34,470 nucleotides of DNA from Psychrobacter coccoides (GCF_017498085.1 NZ_JAGBKM010000020.1:29338-63807); one strand, 5' to 3'. Counted from the first letter of the stretch, positions 17,187 to 26,070 are shown. The notes: generated by a model not told the origin, from the sequence alone. Numbers and translations are program-made.

Positions 17187-17897
17187 CTAATTACGTGCCC
17201 CAAATATGGCGCTACCAACACGCACCATGGTAGCCCCATGAGCAATCGCTGCGGTCATATCACCACTCATGCCCATGCTTAGCGTATCCCATGCCCTGAG
17301 CTCTGGATGCACTTTTTTAATATCATCAAACAGCTGTTTGGTACGGGCAAAGGCATCTGTATCTGCTTGCGCTGGAATAATCATCAGACCACGCAACTGC
17401 AAGCGCTCATACTCCATAATGGTCGCTACTAACTCAGGCAGCGCCTCAGGCAGACAACCAGACTTGCTGTCTTCATTGTCAATATTGACTTGGATCAATA
17501 CATTAAGCGGTGCCAAATCATCAGGGCGCTGGTTGTGTAGGCGCTTGGCAATGATATCCCGCTCTACGGTTTGCACCCAGTCAAAATTCTCAGCGATATC
17601 TCGGGTTTTATTGCGCTGAATATGACCGATGTAATGCCATACAATGTGCGTTGCTTCTGCTCTTTTCTGTAAGGCCTTTATTTTTTCAAGGGCTTCTTGT
17701 AGGTAGTTTTCACCGAAATCACGCTGTCCTTGTTTGGCTAAGAAGGCGATCATTTCAGCAGGCTTGGTCTTTGAGACGGCCAGTAAGTCAACACCGCCGT
17801 TCTCTCTGCCTTTTGCGTTGGTACACGCTTCCATGACTTGATGATTCACCTGTTGCCAATGGTCAAGTAAATTCTGCTCATCAAAATGATTTGTCAT
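17187..17897 (-). CDS. yggS: YggS family pyridoxal phosphate-binding protein
   Basis: 236-residue PLP homeostasis protein (PLPBP/PROSC family) with the alanine-racemase N-terminal fold. The PLP-binding Lys lies in LLAVSKTKP, followed by the family signatures RDFGENYLQEA, WHYIGHIQRNK, QVNIDNEDSKSGC, LRGLMIIP, LSMGMSGDM and the phosphate-binding VRVGSAIFGARN at the C-terminus. The family has no racemase activity and buffers free PLP. It is divergent from pilT, an arrangement also found in Pseudomonas. The ribosome-binding site is weak. Confidence 0.95.
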   Translation of the reverse strand: MTNHFDEQNLLDHWQQVNHQVMEACTNAKGRENGGVDLLAVSKTKPAEMIAFLAKQGQRDFGENYLQEALEKIKALQKRAEATHIVWHYIGHIQRNKTRDIAENFDWVQTVERDIIAKRLHNQRPDDLAPLNVLIQVNIDNEDSKSGCLPEALPELVATIMEYERLQLRGLMIIPAQADTDAFARTKQLFDDIKKVHPELRAWDTLSMGMSGDMTAAIAHGATMVRVGSAIFGARN

Positions 17898-18227
17898 ATT
17901 ACTATTTGTAACCTCGTCATAAATCCGGTTTTTAGAGTGAAATATAAAGGCTCAGTTAACTTTTTACATAATCACAGATGGACACTGAGTATTTTGCATT
18001 AAATCTCGATAGTAGATGGTTAAACATCAATAGTCTTGTTATGATATTGTTACATGATTTAACAGTTAACGCTGATTATAGTAAGGAATATGACCAGCAA
18101 CTCAATCTCATTTTTCATTAATCGATGGTTCATGCTTATCTTAACGTATTTCTACCCATTTTATATCGCAGGAACCGCTAGCCCGTCAGATACATTTATC
18201 TACTTTGACTATTAGGAATGCACAACC
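17898..18227. other. Divergent yggS-pilT intergenic region
   Basis: About 330 AT-rich bases. It should contain promoters for both genes. A candidate plus-strand -10 (TATGAT, near 18039) is visible with only a poor -35. AGGA lies a few bases before the pilT ATG. No hairpins, repeats or small genes are convincing. Confidence 0.5.
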
Positions 18228-19283
18228 ATGACTGAAAAGAGCCATTTAAGCATCGAAGATTTATTGCGATTCACTGTCAAGCACAAGGCCTCAGATTTGC
18301 ACCTGTCTTCTGGTATGCCAGCTGTGATTCGAGTCGATGGCGAGATAACACGCATCAACATGCCCGCCATGAGTCATCAGGTGGTTCATCAGCTGATCTA
18401 CGACATCATGAATGACAAACAACGGGCTGATTTTGAAGAGTTCTTTGAGACAGACTTTTCTTTTGAGATTCCGAACCTAGCCCGCTTTCGGGTCAACGCT
18501 TTTAACCAAAACCGTGGCGCTGGCGCAGTATTTCGTACGATTCCATCAGAAGTGCTCACCTTAGATGACTTGGGTATGGGCGAAGTTTTTAAACGGGTAT
18601 CAGACTTTAAGCGTGGTGTGGTGTTGGTGACCGGCCCTACCGGCTCTGGTAAGTCAACGACCTTAGCGGCCATGATTGACTATATTAACGATACCCGTAA
18701 AGAGCATATTTTAACCATCGAAGATCCTATCGAGTTTGTTCACGAATCCAAAAAAAGCCTAATCAACCAGCGTGAAGTCCACCGTGATACCTTAGGGTTT
18801 GAGCCTGCACTGCGCTCAGCACTGCGTGAAGATCCAGATGTGATCTTGGTTGGTGAGCTACGTGATCTTGAGACCATTCGTCTGGCTTTGACCGCTGCCG
18901 AAACGGGTCACTTGGTCTTTGGTACCTTGCACACCAGCTCTGCTGCCAAAACCATCGACCGAGTGATTGATGTCTTTCCTGCCTCCGAAAAAGACATGAT
19001 CCGTGCGATGTTATCAGAGTCGCTACAGGCTGTCATCTCACAGACGCTCTTACGCAGACAAACTGGCGGACGAGTAGCGGCGCACGAAATCATGTTAGGC
19101 ACACCGGCCATTCGTAACCTCATCCGCGAAAACAAAGTAGCACAGATGTACTCATCTATCCAAACCGGCGCAGGTGACGGTATGATCACGCTCGATCAGT
19201 CGCTGAAAAACTTGGTGTCAAAAGGCACGATTCATAAAGACGTTGCAAGGCCATATGCCAAACAGCCTGATGACTTTATCTAG
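18228..19283 (+). CDS. pilT: Type IV pilus retraction ATPase PilT
   Basis: 351-residue hexameric secretion-type ATPase at the cytoplasmic base of the type IV pilus that powers retraction, twitching and DNA uptake. Seen: N-terminal PAS-like domain (ASDLHLSSG), Walker A GPTGSGKST at 136-144, Asp box (TIEDPIEFVH), atypical Walker B (DPDVILVGELRDLET) and His box (GHLVFGTLHT). The AIRNLIREN motif that marks PilT rather than PilB is present. Length is normal (about 345). pilU follows 50 bases downstream, most likely one transcript. Confidence 0.97.
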   Translation: MTEKSHLSIEDLLRFTVKHKASDLHLSSGMPAVIRVDGEITRINMPAMSHQVVHQLIYDIMNDKQRADFEEFFETDFSFEIPNLARFRVNAFNQNRGAGAVFRTIPSEVLTLDDLGMGEVFKRVSDFKRGVVLVTGPTGSGKSTTLAAMIDYINDTRKEHILTIEDPIEFVHESKKSLINQREVHRDTLGFEPALRSALREDPDVILVGELRDLETIRLALTAAETGHLVFGTLHTSSAAKTIDRVIDVFPASEKDMIRAMLSESLQAVISQTLLRRQTGGRVAAHEIMLGTPAIRNLIRENKVAQMYSSIQTGAGDGMITLDQSLKNLVSKGTIHKDVARPYAKQPDDFI

Positions 19284-19333
19284 CGCTAATCATGAAATTT
19301 TACTTAATAACATCATTTTAATATAGGCTTGCT

Positions 19334-20455
19334 ATGGACTTCGATAAACTGCTACAACTCATGATAAGAAAGAATGGTTCTGACTTATTTATCACAGCCA
19401 ATGTGGCGCCTTCGATGAAGATAAATGGCAAAATCTTACCAATAGGCCAAACCCCACTGAGCGCTGAAAAAACCATGCTATTGGTTAAAAGCATCATGAC
19501 AGAGGCGCAAAAAAAAGAATTTGATGACACCCACGAGTGTCAATTTGCCATTTCAGATAAGGCGCAGCAGGCACGTTTTCGAGTCAGTGCTTTTATCCAA
19601 CGGGATATGGCGGCCATGGTATTACGAAAAATCGAAACCAAAATCCCAACACTAGAAGAGCTTAATTTGCCGCCTTCACTGAAAGAGCTGGCAATGAAAA
19701 AACGAGGTATCGTCCTACTCGTCGGTGCTACAGGTACCGGCAAGTCGACGACCCTGGCCTCGATGATAGGTCATCGTAATAAAAACTCTCAAGGGCATAT
19801 CATCAGTATCGAAGATCCGATAGAGTTCGTACATGAGCATCAAGGCTGTATTATTACCCAGCGAGAAGTTGGCATTGATACCTTATCATTTGAGGCAGGG
19901 CTAAAAAACACACTGCGCCAAGCACCTGATGTTATTTTGATTGGTGAGATTCGTAACCGTGAGGTGATGAGCTATGCCATTCAATATGCCGAAACCGGAC
20001 ATTTGGTATTTGCTACCCTGCACGCCAACAACGCAAACCAAGCCATTGATCGTATCATTCATTTTTTTGAGAGTGACCGTCATAGCCAGCTGTTTATGGA
20101 CCTCTCACTTAACCTAAAAGCGGTCATCGCTCAGCAGCTTATTCCTACGCCTGACGGTAAGGGGCGCCGTGCTGCCATCGAAATTTTGCTCAATTCACAG
20201 CTGATTAGCGACTATATTCGTAAAGGCGAACTGCACGAAATCAAAGATGTCATGACCCGCTCACGTGATAGTGGCATGCAGACCTTTGACCAAGCTTTGT
20301 TTGACCTATACGAAAACGGTGACATCACTTATGACGACGCTATAAAGCACGCTGACTCACCAAACGATGTGCGCCTAAAAATCAAACTCTATAGTAAAAA
20401 CAGCACGGCTGATGTAGACGAAAACGCCAATAGCTTATCTTTAGATATGCGTTAG
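19334..20455 (+). CDS. pilU: Twitching motility ATPase PilU
   Basis: 373-residue PilT paralogue that assists PilT in pilus retraction under load. Seen: GSDLFITANVAPS, Walker A GATGTGKST at 131-139, SIEDPIEFVHEH, APDVILIGEIRNREVM (Walker B) and GHLVFATLHANN (His box). The C-terminal tail of about 40 polar residues beyond the ATPase is typical of PilU. Order pilT-pilU is conserved in Pseudomonas and Acinetobacter. The ATG at 19334 has AGG upstream. A strong terminator shared with the convergent fur gene lies 20 bases downstream. Confidence 0.95.
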   Translation: MDFDKLLQLMIRKNGSDLFITANVAPSMKINGKILPIGQTPLSAEKTMLLVKSIMTEAQKKEFDDTHECQFAISDKAQQARFRVSAFIQRDMAAMVLRKIETKIPTLEELNLPPSLKELAMKKRGIVLLVGATGTGKSTTLASMIGHRNKNSQGHIISIEDPIEFVHEHQGCIITQREVGIDTLSFEAGLKNTLRQAPDVILIGEIRNREVMSYAIQYAETGHLVFATLHANNANQAIDRIIHFFESDRHSQLFMDLSLNLKAVIAQQLIPTPDGKGRRAAIEILLNSQLISDYIRKGELHEIKDVMTRSRDSGMQTFDQALFDLYENGDITYDDAIKHADSPNDVRLKIKLYSKNSTADVDENANSLSLDMR

Positions 20456-20474
20456 TAGCGCCTTATCAGTCAAA

Positions 20475-20504
20475 AAAAGAGCGCTCACTTATGAGCGCTC
20501 TTTT
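20475..20504. terminator. Bidirectional terminator between pilU and fur
   Basis: AAAAGAGCGCTCA, a four-base loop CTTA, and TGAGCGCTCTTTT form a perfect 13-bp stem with A and T runs on its two sides, so it serves both convergent genes. Confidence 0.93.
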
Positions 20505-20547
20505 GCTTTGCATCGCAAATATAGTTTGAAAAGCAGACCCAAGCTTC

Positions 20548-20982
20548 TTACTTGGCACTGTCCTTACATTCTTGATTGTCACAGATACCATAAAGCACCA
20601 ATGAATGACCAGACAGAGTAAACCCGAACTCTTCTGCAACCTTTACCTGCTGCTCTTCGATAATGGAGTTACGGAACTCCACAATCTTACCGCAGATATC
20701 ACAAACAAGATGATCGTGATGCTCTTCTTGCGTGATCTCAAACACGGATAGATTGTTTTCAAAATTGTGACGCTCGACGATACCCGCTTGTTCAAATTGA
20801 GTCAGCACTCGGTAAACTGTGGCTAGACCCACATCTTCACCTTGCTCGATGAGCGCCTTGTACACCTCTTCTGCACTCATATGATGCAGCTCAGCGTTTT
20901 CAAGCAGCTCCAAAATCTTGATACGGGGTAAGGTTACTTTCAATCCCGCTTTACGTAGTTCTTGATTTGATAAAGAAGCCAT
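20548..20982 (-). CDS. fur: Ferric uptake regulator Fur
   Basis: 144-residue dimeric metal-dependent repressor of iron-uptake genes. The winged-helix N-terminal domain (LKVTLPRIKILELL, GLATVYRVLTQFEQAGIV) precedes the metal-binding dimerisation domain with EEHHDHLVCDICGKIVEF and a second cysteine pair CDNQECK near the C-terminus, which holds structural zinc. Start ATG 20982 has AAGGG upstream. It is divergent from bamE, as in many gammaproteobacteria. I did not recognise a Fur box in the 333-base region between the two genes. Confidence 0.97.
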   Translation of the reverse strand: MASLSNQELRKAGLKVTLPRIKILELLENAELHHMSAEEVYKALIEQGEDVGLATVYRVLTQFEQAGIVERHNFENNLSVFEITQEEHHDHLVCDICGKIVEFRNSIIEEQQVKVAEEFGFTLSGHSLVLYGICDNQECKDSAK

Positions 20983-21316
20983 GATATCCCTTATGACTGT
21001 TAAAGTCTTAGCAAAAAATAAAAAATAAAAGAAGCCACTGGTAGTCAGTCATGATAGTCAATGTATACCTAAAAGCAATAGCAACTGCTCTGTATAGTCA
21101 TACTGTACCGTCACTTAAAACCACTCACTCATACTACTGCAAGCCTATGAATTTACAATATAAATGCTAAATTACGTCAGGTAGTAATTAGTAAATAATG
21201 TCGTAAGTGGTAGGCAATTGCAAGTAAATGACGTATCATTTATCCAAGATTGCTAGCAGGACAGGCAGCCTCTGTCCTTAGCTGCGCCTAACCCATTATT
21301 TACGAGTCATCTTATC
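20983..21316. other. Divergent fur-bamE intergenic region
   Basis: About 330 bases with AT-rich sequence next to fur. A possible bamE -10 (TATCAT, 21234-21239) precedes a leader that folds into a hairpin (21252-21282, listed separately). No gene is seen. Confidence 0.55.
21252..21282 (+). promoter_or_regulatory. Hairpin in the bamE leader
   Basis: GCTA-GC-AGGACAG, a seven-base loop and CTGTCCTTAGC form an 11-bp stem with a two-base bulge, about 35 bases upstream of the bamE ATG and with no following T run. It is therefore a leader structure rather than a terminator. Role unknown; messenger stability or translation control is inferred only. Confidence 0.45.
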
Positions 21317-21736
21317 ATGATAAAGCCATTAACTTCTCTATCGCTCACCTTAAGCATACCTGACCCGGCAAAAACTCTACGTAAACTTATGATTACTGCC
21401 ACCCTTGGTGCGACTGTTGCTCTATCGGGTTGCTCGTTATTTAGTGTGTATAAGATTGACCTTCCTCAGGGCACACCTATCACACAGACCCAAGCGCAAA
21501 AGCTACAGGTGGGCATGAATCAAAACCAAGTGTTATATATCTTAGGCAGTCCAGCCATCAGAGATACCTTGGCGCCGAATCGCTGGGACTATATTTATGA
21601 CTATCAGGCAGGCACTCAAGGGGAACGTGATGGTATTGCAGATGTCAAAAACGCCAGCCAACATCTGATCATTTACTTTGATGACAGTGGCATCGTGAAT
21701 CGCATTGAAGGTATTGAGTCGCTCCCTGAGTCTTAA
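21317..21736 (+). CDS. bamE: Outer membrane assembly lipoprotein BamE (SmpA/OmlA)
   Basis: 139-residue lipoprotein of the Bam complex, which folds beta-barrel proteins into the outer membrane. Seen: a signal peptide ending in the lipobox ALSGC (Cys near residue 41), then the conserved VGMNQNQVLYILGSP, WDYIYDYQAG and ending IYFDDSGIVNRIEG. The lead before the signal helix is long: a start at the ATG for LMITAT (residue 25) would give a more usual signal peptide, but no better ribosome-binding site is obvious. Divergent from fur; convergent with rnfH 18 bases away. Confidence 0.93.
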   Translation: MIKPLTSLSLTLSIPDPAKTLRKLMITATLGATVALSGCSLFSVYKIDLPQGTPITQTQAQKLQVGMNQNQVLYILGSPAIRDTLAPNRWDYIYDYQAGTQGERDGIADVKNASQHLIIYFDDSGIVNRIEGIESLPES

Positions 21737-21754
21737 GCACCGTATTTCCGCCAT

Positions 21755-22114
21755 TCACTGTTGTTTGCCTCTTTTTTTGCGCTGTGACATAGGATCAGCG
21801 CTCAAGCTACGATACACCTCTATGCGATCTAGCGGCTGCAAAATATAGCTCAGCGGCTGCTTTTGTGCATAAACACCGACATGCCAGCGCTTAGCCGCTG
21901 GCGTTTTGATGTCTACCACTTGCTTACACCATGCGGCCAATTCAGGGAATTGAGCCAGCCAGCCAGCTTGTGCCAATGCTTGATACAAAGTCATACCAGC
22001 ATCCACTTGCAGTGTTAGATAGTGTTGGCGCCGCTCATTTTCAGCATACGCCAAATACACAGTTATCGTGTCTGTCACCCTTGGTGACTCAAGTGATGTC
22101 TGAGTGTTTTGCAT
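21755..22114 (-). CDS. rnfH: RnfH family protein (ubiquitin-like fold)
   Basis: 119-residue small protein of the UPF0125/RnfH family, which has a beta-grasp fold and unknown function. The family traits TITVYLAYAE, GMTLYQALAQAG, WHVGVYAQK, LDRIEVYRSLSADPM and the basic KKRGKQQ tail are present. An insertion of about 15 residues follows the ALAQAGWLAQFPEL helix compared with E. coli. The start is ATG 22114, whose first base overlaps the TAA of the upstream transporter gene (TAATG); a longer frame to 22195 overlaps that gene and is not needed. RnfH genes usually sit near bamE, as here. Confidence 0.88.
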   Translation of the reverse strand: MQNTQTSLESPRVTDTITVYLAYAENERRQHYLTLQVDAGMTLYQALAQAGWLAQFPELAAWCKQVVDIKTPAAKRWHVGVYAQKQPLSYILQPLDRIEVYRSLSADPMSQRKKRGKQQ

Positions 22115-23256
22115 TAGCTTAACCACTGCATCATCCAGCCTATGAGCGCCAGTATCAATGCCAAAGGCACAACCAGACGAATGGCCACTCGCCATAAATT
22201 ATACAGTGCTTCATTGCTGAAGTTCAGCGACTTGCGTAGATGGCTGATCTTCATACGCCAGCCAGCGAATACAGATAATAAAAACACCGCTATACTGCTA
22301 ATAATGACCAACAGACCAACCAACCATGCCGTTGGGATTATAACGACTAACAACACGCCCAGTGCCAAGGTTATGAGTAAGCTGATCAACAACCCAAACT
22401 TATGCGCCAACTGCTGAGCGCTATAATGCAGTAGATAGCTGGCAACAAACACTACGCCCACCCAATATAGCAACTGCCCAATAGGCGGTAGTGTCAAACC
22501 ACTGATAAATAATGCAACCACCCCTACGAGCAGCTGTAATATCCAGATAGGCAGCACGAGCTTGGTAGCACGGTAAGCGCTTTCTGATTTGGACACCCGT
22601 GAGCCATGGGCATGAAGATTGCCCGCTTCTAGCGCCGTCAAATCCTGTCTTGTCACCAGATGCTGACCGAACCAATAAAGACCTGTCCCTGCACCCACGC
22701 TCACCAAGGCCAGTGCAACCGCTCGGGCCCACTCAGCAAGACTGACATCCGTCATGGCAAAATGCACTTGTGGTAAGCCGTTGGCGACGCCCATCACCAA
22801 ACCCAGAATCATCAGCCCCAAACCTATTGGCAATGGCGCCACACCAAGCAAGCTTAAAAGTAGCGCAATCACCATAAGCGCTGCAGCAACGGCAAAGCTG
22901 GGTAAGTTTGCTGCCGTACCAAGCTCAGTCAAAGCAGACAACATCCCGCTACTTGCGCCCGATATCACCAAGGCAGCGATGACGATGGCTACCACTGCAG
23001 CCAGCCAGCCAAAGCTACGCCATAACGGACTGGCATCCGCCTCACGGGTGAGCTTTTGCATACCTGCTAAGGGCGCATCTACACTGCGATAAGCCAGTGC
23101 AATCTCTGCATAAACGACCGGCAGCGAGACCAGCAGCATGGCCAACAACCACAGCAACCAAAAGTCGATCTCGCCAATTGAGGCGGGTGCAAACCAACGA
23201 AATAATAATAATGGCAATAATGCTGCCATAAAATAAGAAGCATAGCGGATCATCAT
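22114..23256 (-). CDS. Multi-pass inner-membrane protein, NSS (sodium symporter)-like
   Basis: 380-residue protein with about 11 hydrophobic helices and very short loops. The helix after the second segment, SLPVVYAEIALAYRS, and the following LWRSFGWLAAVVAIV resemble helices 2 and 3 of sodium:neurotransmitter symporters, so I infer a divergent NSS-like protein. The usual NSS helix 1 (with the glycine-rich unwound Na+ site) is not recognisable in MMIRYASYFMAALLPLLLF, so transport by that mechanism is doubtful. It is translationally coupled to rnfH. Two ATG codons stand at the start (23256 and 23253). Substrate unknown. Confidence 0.6.
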   Translation of the reverse strand: MMIRYASYFMAALLPLLLFRWFAPASIGEIDFWLLWLLAMLLVSLPVVYAEIALAYRSVDAPLAGMQKLTREADASPLWRSFGWLAAVVAIVIAALVISGASSGMLSALTELGTAANLPSFAVAAALMVIALLLSLLGVAPLPIGLGLMILGLVMGVANGLPQVHFAMTDVSLAEWARAVALALVSVGAGTGLYWFGQHLVTRQDLTALEAGNLHAHGSRVSKSESAYRATKLVLPIWILQLLVGVVALFISGLTLPPIGQLLYWVGVVFVASYLLHYSAQQLAHKFGLLISLLITLALGVLLVVIIPTAWLVGLLVIISSIAVFLLSVFAGWRMKISHLRKSLNFSNEALYNLWRVAIRLVVPLALILALIGWMMQWLS

Positions 23257-23389
23257 AATCTTAATCCAAACGATTTAAAGTTAATGATATTTTAAAATGA
23301 CTCATTGTAGCAGTATGCAAAGCCTATCTATAGCCAACTCAATATAAAAGAGATAAGCCATTGGGTTTATATTTAGTGTGCCTTAGCTA

Positions 23390-23497
23390 TATAGTCAAGC
23401 AATTTTAAAATCGCTACAAGGCGACCGACCGCAGATAGTACACTAAGTACATCTAGGGCGAGTAACACCGTAGCGGTTTAAAAGTACTCCGACTATA
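23390..23497. repeat. 108-bp inverted-repeat element, copy 1
   Basis: Starts TATAGTC and ends GACTATA; the next inner parts TTTTAAAATCGCTAC and GTAGCGGTTTAAAA also pair, and a smaller hairpin lies at GATAGTAC...GTACATC. A second copy at 33007-33110 differs only at a few bases and lacks one GACC unit. No coding capacity. It sits between genes, about 100 bases upstream of the cytochrome c4 stop. Likely a MITE or intergenic palindromic repeat family. Confidence 0.85.
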
Positions 23498-23536
23498 GCT
23501 GACGAGATAGACCCTACACTATAGGAGTCAAACAGC

Positions 23537-23563
23537 AATAAAAAAACCCCGAAAACGGGGTTT
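23537..23563 (-). terminator. Terminator after cytochrome c4 gene
   Basis: On the minus strand AAACCCCG, loop TTTT, CGGGGTTT and a run of T form a strong 8-bp GC-rich stem about 20 bases beyond the stop at 23584. Confidence 0.9.
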
Positions 23564-23583
23564 AATAACGAAACGACAAGCCG

Positions 23584-24252
23584 TTAGTGAATTGCACTGA
23601 TATAATCTGACAGGATACGGATATCACGATCTGATAGACGCGCAGCAACTGTCTGCATCATACCTACTTCGCCCTCCTTATCCGCATCATTAATACGCTT
23701 TTGCTCATCACTGGTGATGTCATCTTCACGGCCAGCAGCACGGAATAACTTGAGCTGAGTGGCGATATACTCAGCATGCTGTCCACCTAAACGTGGAAAA
23801 GCTGCCCAGTCATTGCCCGCAGCATCAGGCCCATGACAGCCGGCGCAGCCAATTACCCCACGAGATTTATCACCGCCCAGATATAGCTTGGTCGCGTCCT
23901 GAACGGTCACAGGGTCAGCGTAGCCAACGTTCCACACAGGCTGCTCAGCATAATATCCTGCGACGTCAGCCAAGTCTTGCTGTGATAGGTTGGCAATCTG
24001 CGACTGCATGATGCCGTTTTTGCGGTATCCCGTCTTATAGTCGATCAATTGTTTGTATAGATATTTGACATTCTGACCACCCAGATTTGGCTGGGATGGA
24101 ACGGGACTAATGCCATTCATGCCATGACAGGCGGCACAGACCGACTCAACGATTTGTTTACCTGCATTAGCATCATATTCAGGAACAGTAGTAACAGCTT
24201 GTACGCTGAAACTTGCAACACATAAGCTGGCGGCAGCGATTAACTTTTTCAT
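23584..24252 (-). CDS. Diheme cytochrome c4
   Basis: 222-residue periplasmic electron carrier with two c-type heme sites: CAACH in the first half and CAGCH in the second, in two homologous mono-heme domains. A signal peptide (MKKLIAAASLCVASFSVQA, cleavage after Ala) leads it. Partner Met residues are likely in GIMQSQ and VGMMQT. Cytochromes c4 pass electrons to terminal oxidases. The start at 24252 has AGGA eight bases upstream and gives a proper signal peptide; a longer frame to 24378 is not credible. Divergent from engB as in Pseudomonas, with a second cytochrome gene between. Confidence 0.93.
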   Translation of the reverse strand: MKKLIAAASLCVASFSVQAVTTVPEYDANAGKQIVESVCAACHGMNGISPVPSQPNLGGQNVKYLYKQLIDYKTGYRKNGIMQSQIANLSQQDLADVAGYYAEQPVWNVGYADPVTVQDATKLYLGGDKSRGVIGCAGCHGPDAAGNDWAAFPRLGGQHAEYIATQLKLFRAAGREDDITSDEQKRINDADKEGEVGMMQTVAARLSDRDIRILSDYISAIH

Positions 24253-24557
24253 TGATACAGATCCTACTAACTCGACGTAAGTATTGTCTAGATTGATTGT
24301 ATTCACAAGACACCCACTATACATAGTCTCAGCTATAATAAGTAGCGAGATAAGGCTCATCGCTGGGGTCTTAATCACAAGCAGCCTGAAAGTACTTACT
24401 AATATCAGGGTTTATTTGCGATTATTATAGCAAGACTTTATAGGATTTGCCTACTTAATCACAGTATCTGGTTATTTTTCTATATACAAGGTATGTATAA
24501 AGATAGTGTTCATGGCCCTATCTCGTCATATAAACCTAGAGGTTAAACCCCAGACGG
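24253..24557. other. Intergenic region between two cytochrome genes
   Basis: About 300 AT-rich bases. On the minus strand TATAAT (24429 to 24424) and TAGGCA (24453 to 24448) with an 18-base spacer could be the promoter of the cytochrome c4 gene, leaving a 165-base leader. A short AACC/GGTT hairpin lies just after the end of the upstream small cytochrome gene. No other gene is seen. Confidence 0.4.
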
Positions 24558-24884
24558 TCATTTGCTCATGTATTCAATCAATTGACGATACTCTTCTTCG
24601 CTACCATTGTCGTGTAGGCCGCCGGCTGGCATTTGAGGCATGCCGCTTTTGACAGAGTTTACCAGCCCATCCATACCTTTTTGTTGAATGAGTCTTTGCC
24701 AAGTATCACGGTCGCCTTTTTTTGGTGCGTTCAATGCGCCAGTATCATGACAAGCAGCGCATGAATTGTTATAGATGGTTGCTATGTTGTTTGCTGCAGC
24801 GCCACTGTTTGTCATAGCGATACTGAGTATAAGCAGTGGTGCAGCACGACCCGTTTTGGCCAAAAGCGTGTTTATTTTAAACAT
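24558..24884 (-). CDS. Small monoheme c-type cytochrome (c5-like)
   Basis: 108-residue secreted protein: a signal peptide (about 1-33), then one heme-binding CAACH in YNNSCAACHDTGALNAP, and the c5-type GRDTWQRLIQQKGMDGLVNSVKSGMPQMPAGG with the axial Met. The length, a single heme and the C-terminal SEEEYRQLIEYMSK helix fit cytochrome c5/c555-like carriers. The ATG at 24884 has an excellent ribosome-binding site (AAAGGAGG). It is transcribed in the same direction as the c4 gene, but 305 bases separate them, so cotranscription is uncertain. Confidence 0.9.
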   Translation of the reverse strand: MFKINTLLAKTGRAAPLLILSIAMTNSGAAANNIATIYNNSCAACHDTGALNAPKKGDRDTWQRLIQQKGMDGLVNSVKSGMPQMPAGGLHDNGSEEEYRQLIEYMSK

Positions 24885-25254
24885 CTGACACCTCCTTTGA
24901 TTGATGCGGTATAGGGTGTTAATCAACGACGGCTTACTTTATTATCATGTTGATTGATGACCTTATCGGCTTTTATGCTAGCAAATCATCTTTAATACAA
25001 GCCATCAGCGATGACTTAAGCTGAATACCACTATCATAGTAACAAAGTATGTCATAGCAATATAGCGTTTTCATGTTGTCATTAGCAGCATCTTTTGGCG
25101 CTTGTTTTGGTTTTTGTATAATTTTGCTCAGCAGCAGCGTACTTTAGTGTTATGCTGTCGTCACTATAATAGCGATAGTGATATCAGCAGGTGAATTATC
25201 ATCTTGTCGGTCGCTGCATTTTATTTTTATCTTTTGATTGTCTATGAGTTCGTT
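24885..25254. other. Divergent cytochrome-engB intergenic region
   Basis: About 370 AT-rich bases with no gene, strong hairpin or repeat that I can support. The engB frame is open to 25204, but its first 17 codons encode a hydrophobic segment unlike the family. Confidence 0.5.
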
Positions 25255-25950
25255 ATGAGTACCCCATACCAAGATATCGCTGCCAAGCATGCAGCCTTTA
25301 ATACCAAAGCTCGTCAGCGCTTACAGCAGACTGAGTTTATGACCTCAGCGCCAACGTTTCGCCTTTGTCCGCCAGATGAGGGTTTAGAAGTTGCTTTTGC
25401 TGGTCGTTCAAATGCTGGTAAGTCTTCAGCCATCAATGCTTTGACCAATCAACGTCAGCTTGCCCGCTCATCAAAGACACCTGGCCGTACGCAAATGATT
25501 AACTTTTTTAGTGTCGGTGATACAGATACCAGATTGGTCGATCTCCCTGGCTATGGTTATGCGGCTGTACCACTTGAGATGAAAAAAGAATGGCAAGTCG
25601 AGCTTGAGGAGTATCTGGTATCGCGCGCAAGTTTGGCAGGTCTGGTGCTATTGACCGACATTCGCCATCCGCTAAAGTTTTTTGACGAGCAAATGCTGCA
25701 TTGGGCCAAGGACGGTGAGCTACCTGTACATATACTCTTGACCAAAGCCGATAAACTTAAATATGGCGCTGCCAAAAACGCACTGCTCCATACCCGTCAA
25801 GAACTAAAGAAGCTAGGGCTGTCTTGTACGATTCAATTGTTTTCGGCGCTGAAAAAGGACGGTATCGATGAGCTGGCAGGAGTGATGGGCAACTGGTACC
25901 AATACCCGCTTGATGACGAACTAAACAACAATGACAAAGCCGCTGAGTAA
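25255..25950 (+). CDS. engB: Ribosome biogenesis GTP-binding protein EngB (YihA/YsxC)
   Basis: 231-residue GTPase needed for large ribosomal subunit assembly. G motifs: G1 [10 protein letters not shown]2 SKTPGRTQ, G3 DLPGYGYA, G4 LTKADKL and G5 SALKK, in order. The start at 25255 (MSTPYQDI) leaves about 40 residues before the GTPase core, similar to other gammaproteobacterial members; an upstream in-frame TTG at 25204 would add 17 hydrophobic residues and is not favoured. The HAD gene downstream is convergent, and no clear terminator is seen between them. Confidence 0.94.
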   Translation: MSTPYQDIAAKHAAFNTKARQRLQQTEFMTSAPTFRLCPPDEGLEVAFAGRSNAGKSSAINALTNQRQLARSSKTPGRTQMINFFSVGDTDTRLVDLPGYGYAAVPLEMKKEWQVELEEYLVSRASLAGLVLLTDIRHPLKFFDEQMLHWAKDGELPVHILLTKADKLKYGAAKNALLHTRQELKKLGLSCTIQLFSALKKDGIDELAGVMGNWYQYPLDDELNNNDKAAE

Positions 25951-26070
25951 CGTCTTTTATGACCTTATACTGCTGCAAGCATACATCATGGCATGAGCAT
26001 CGACCAATGCCTTGGTGAATCGACTCCCTTTAACACTGATACCGTACGGCTGAATGTTTTTTTAAAGCAT

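Noticed and set aside
22115..22195. 146-residue version of RnfH
   Set aside because: The extra 27 residues overlap the transporter gene and do not resemble the family; the TAATG junction at 22114 gives a natural start.
24253..24378. Longer N-terminus for cytochrome c4
   Set aside because: It would bury the signal peptide 42 residues inside the protein and ignore the AGGA before 24252.
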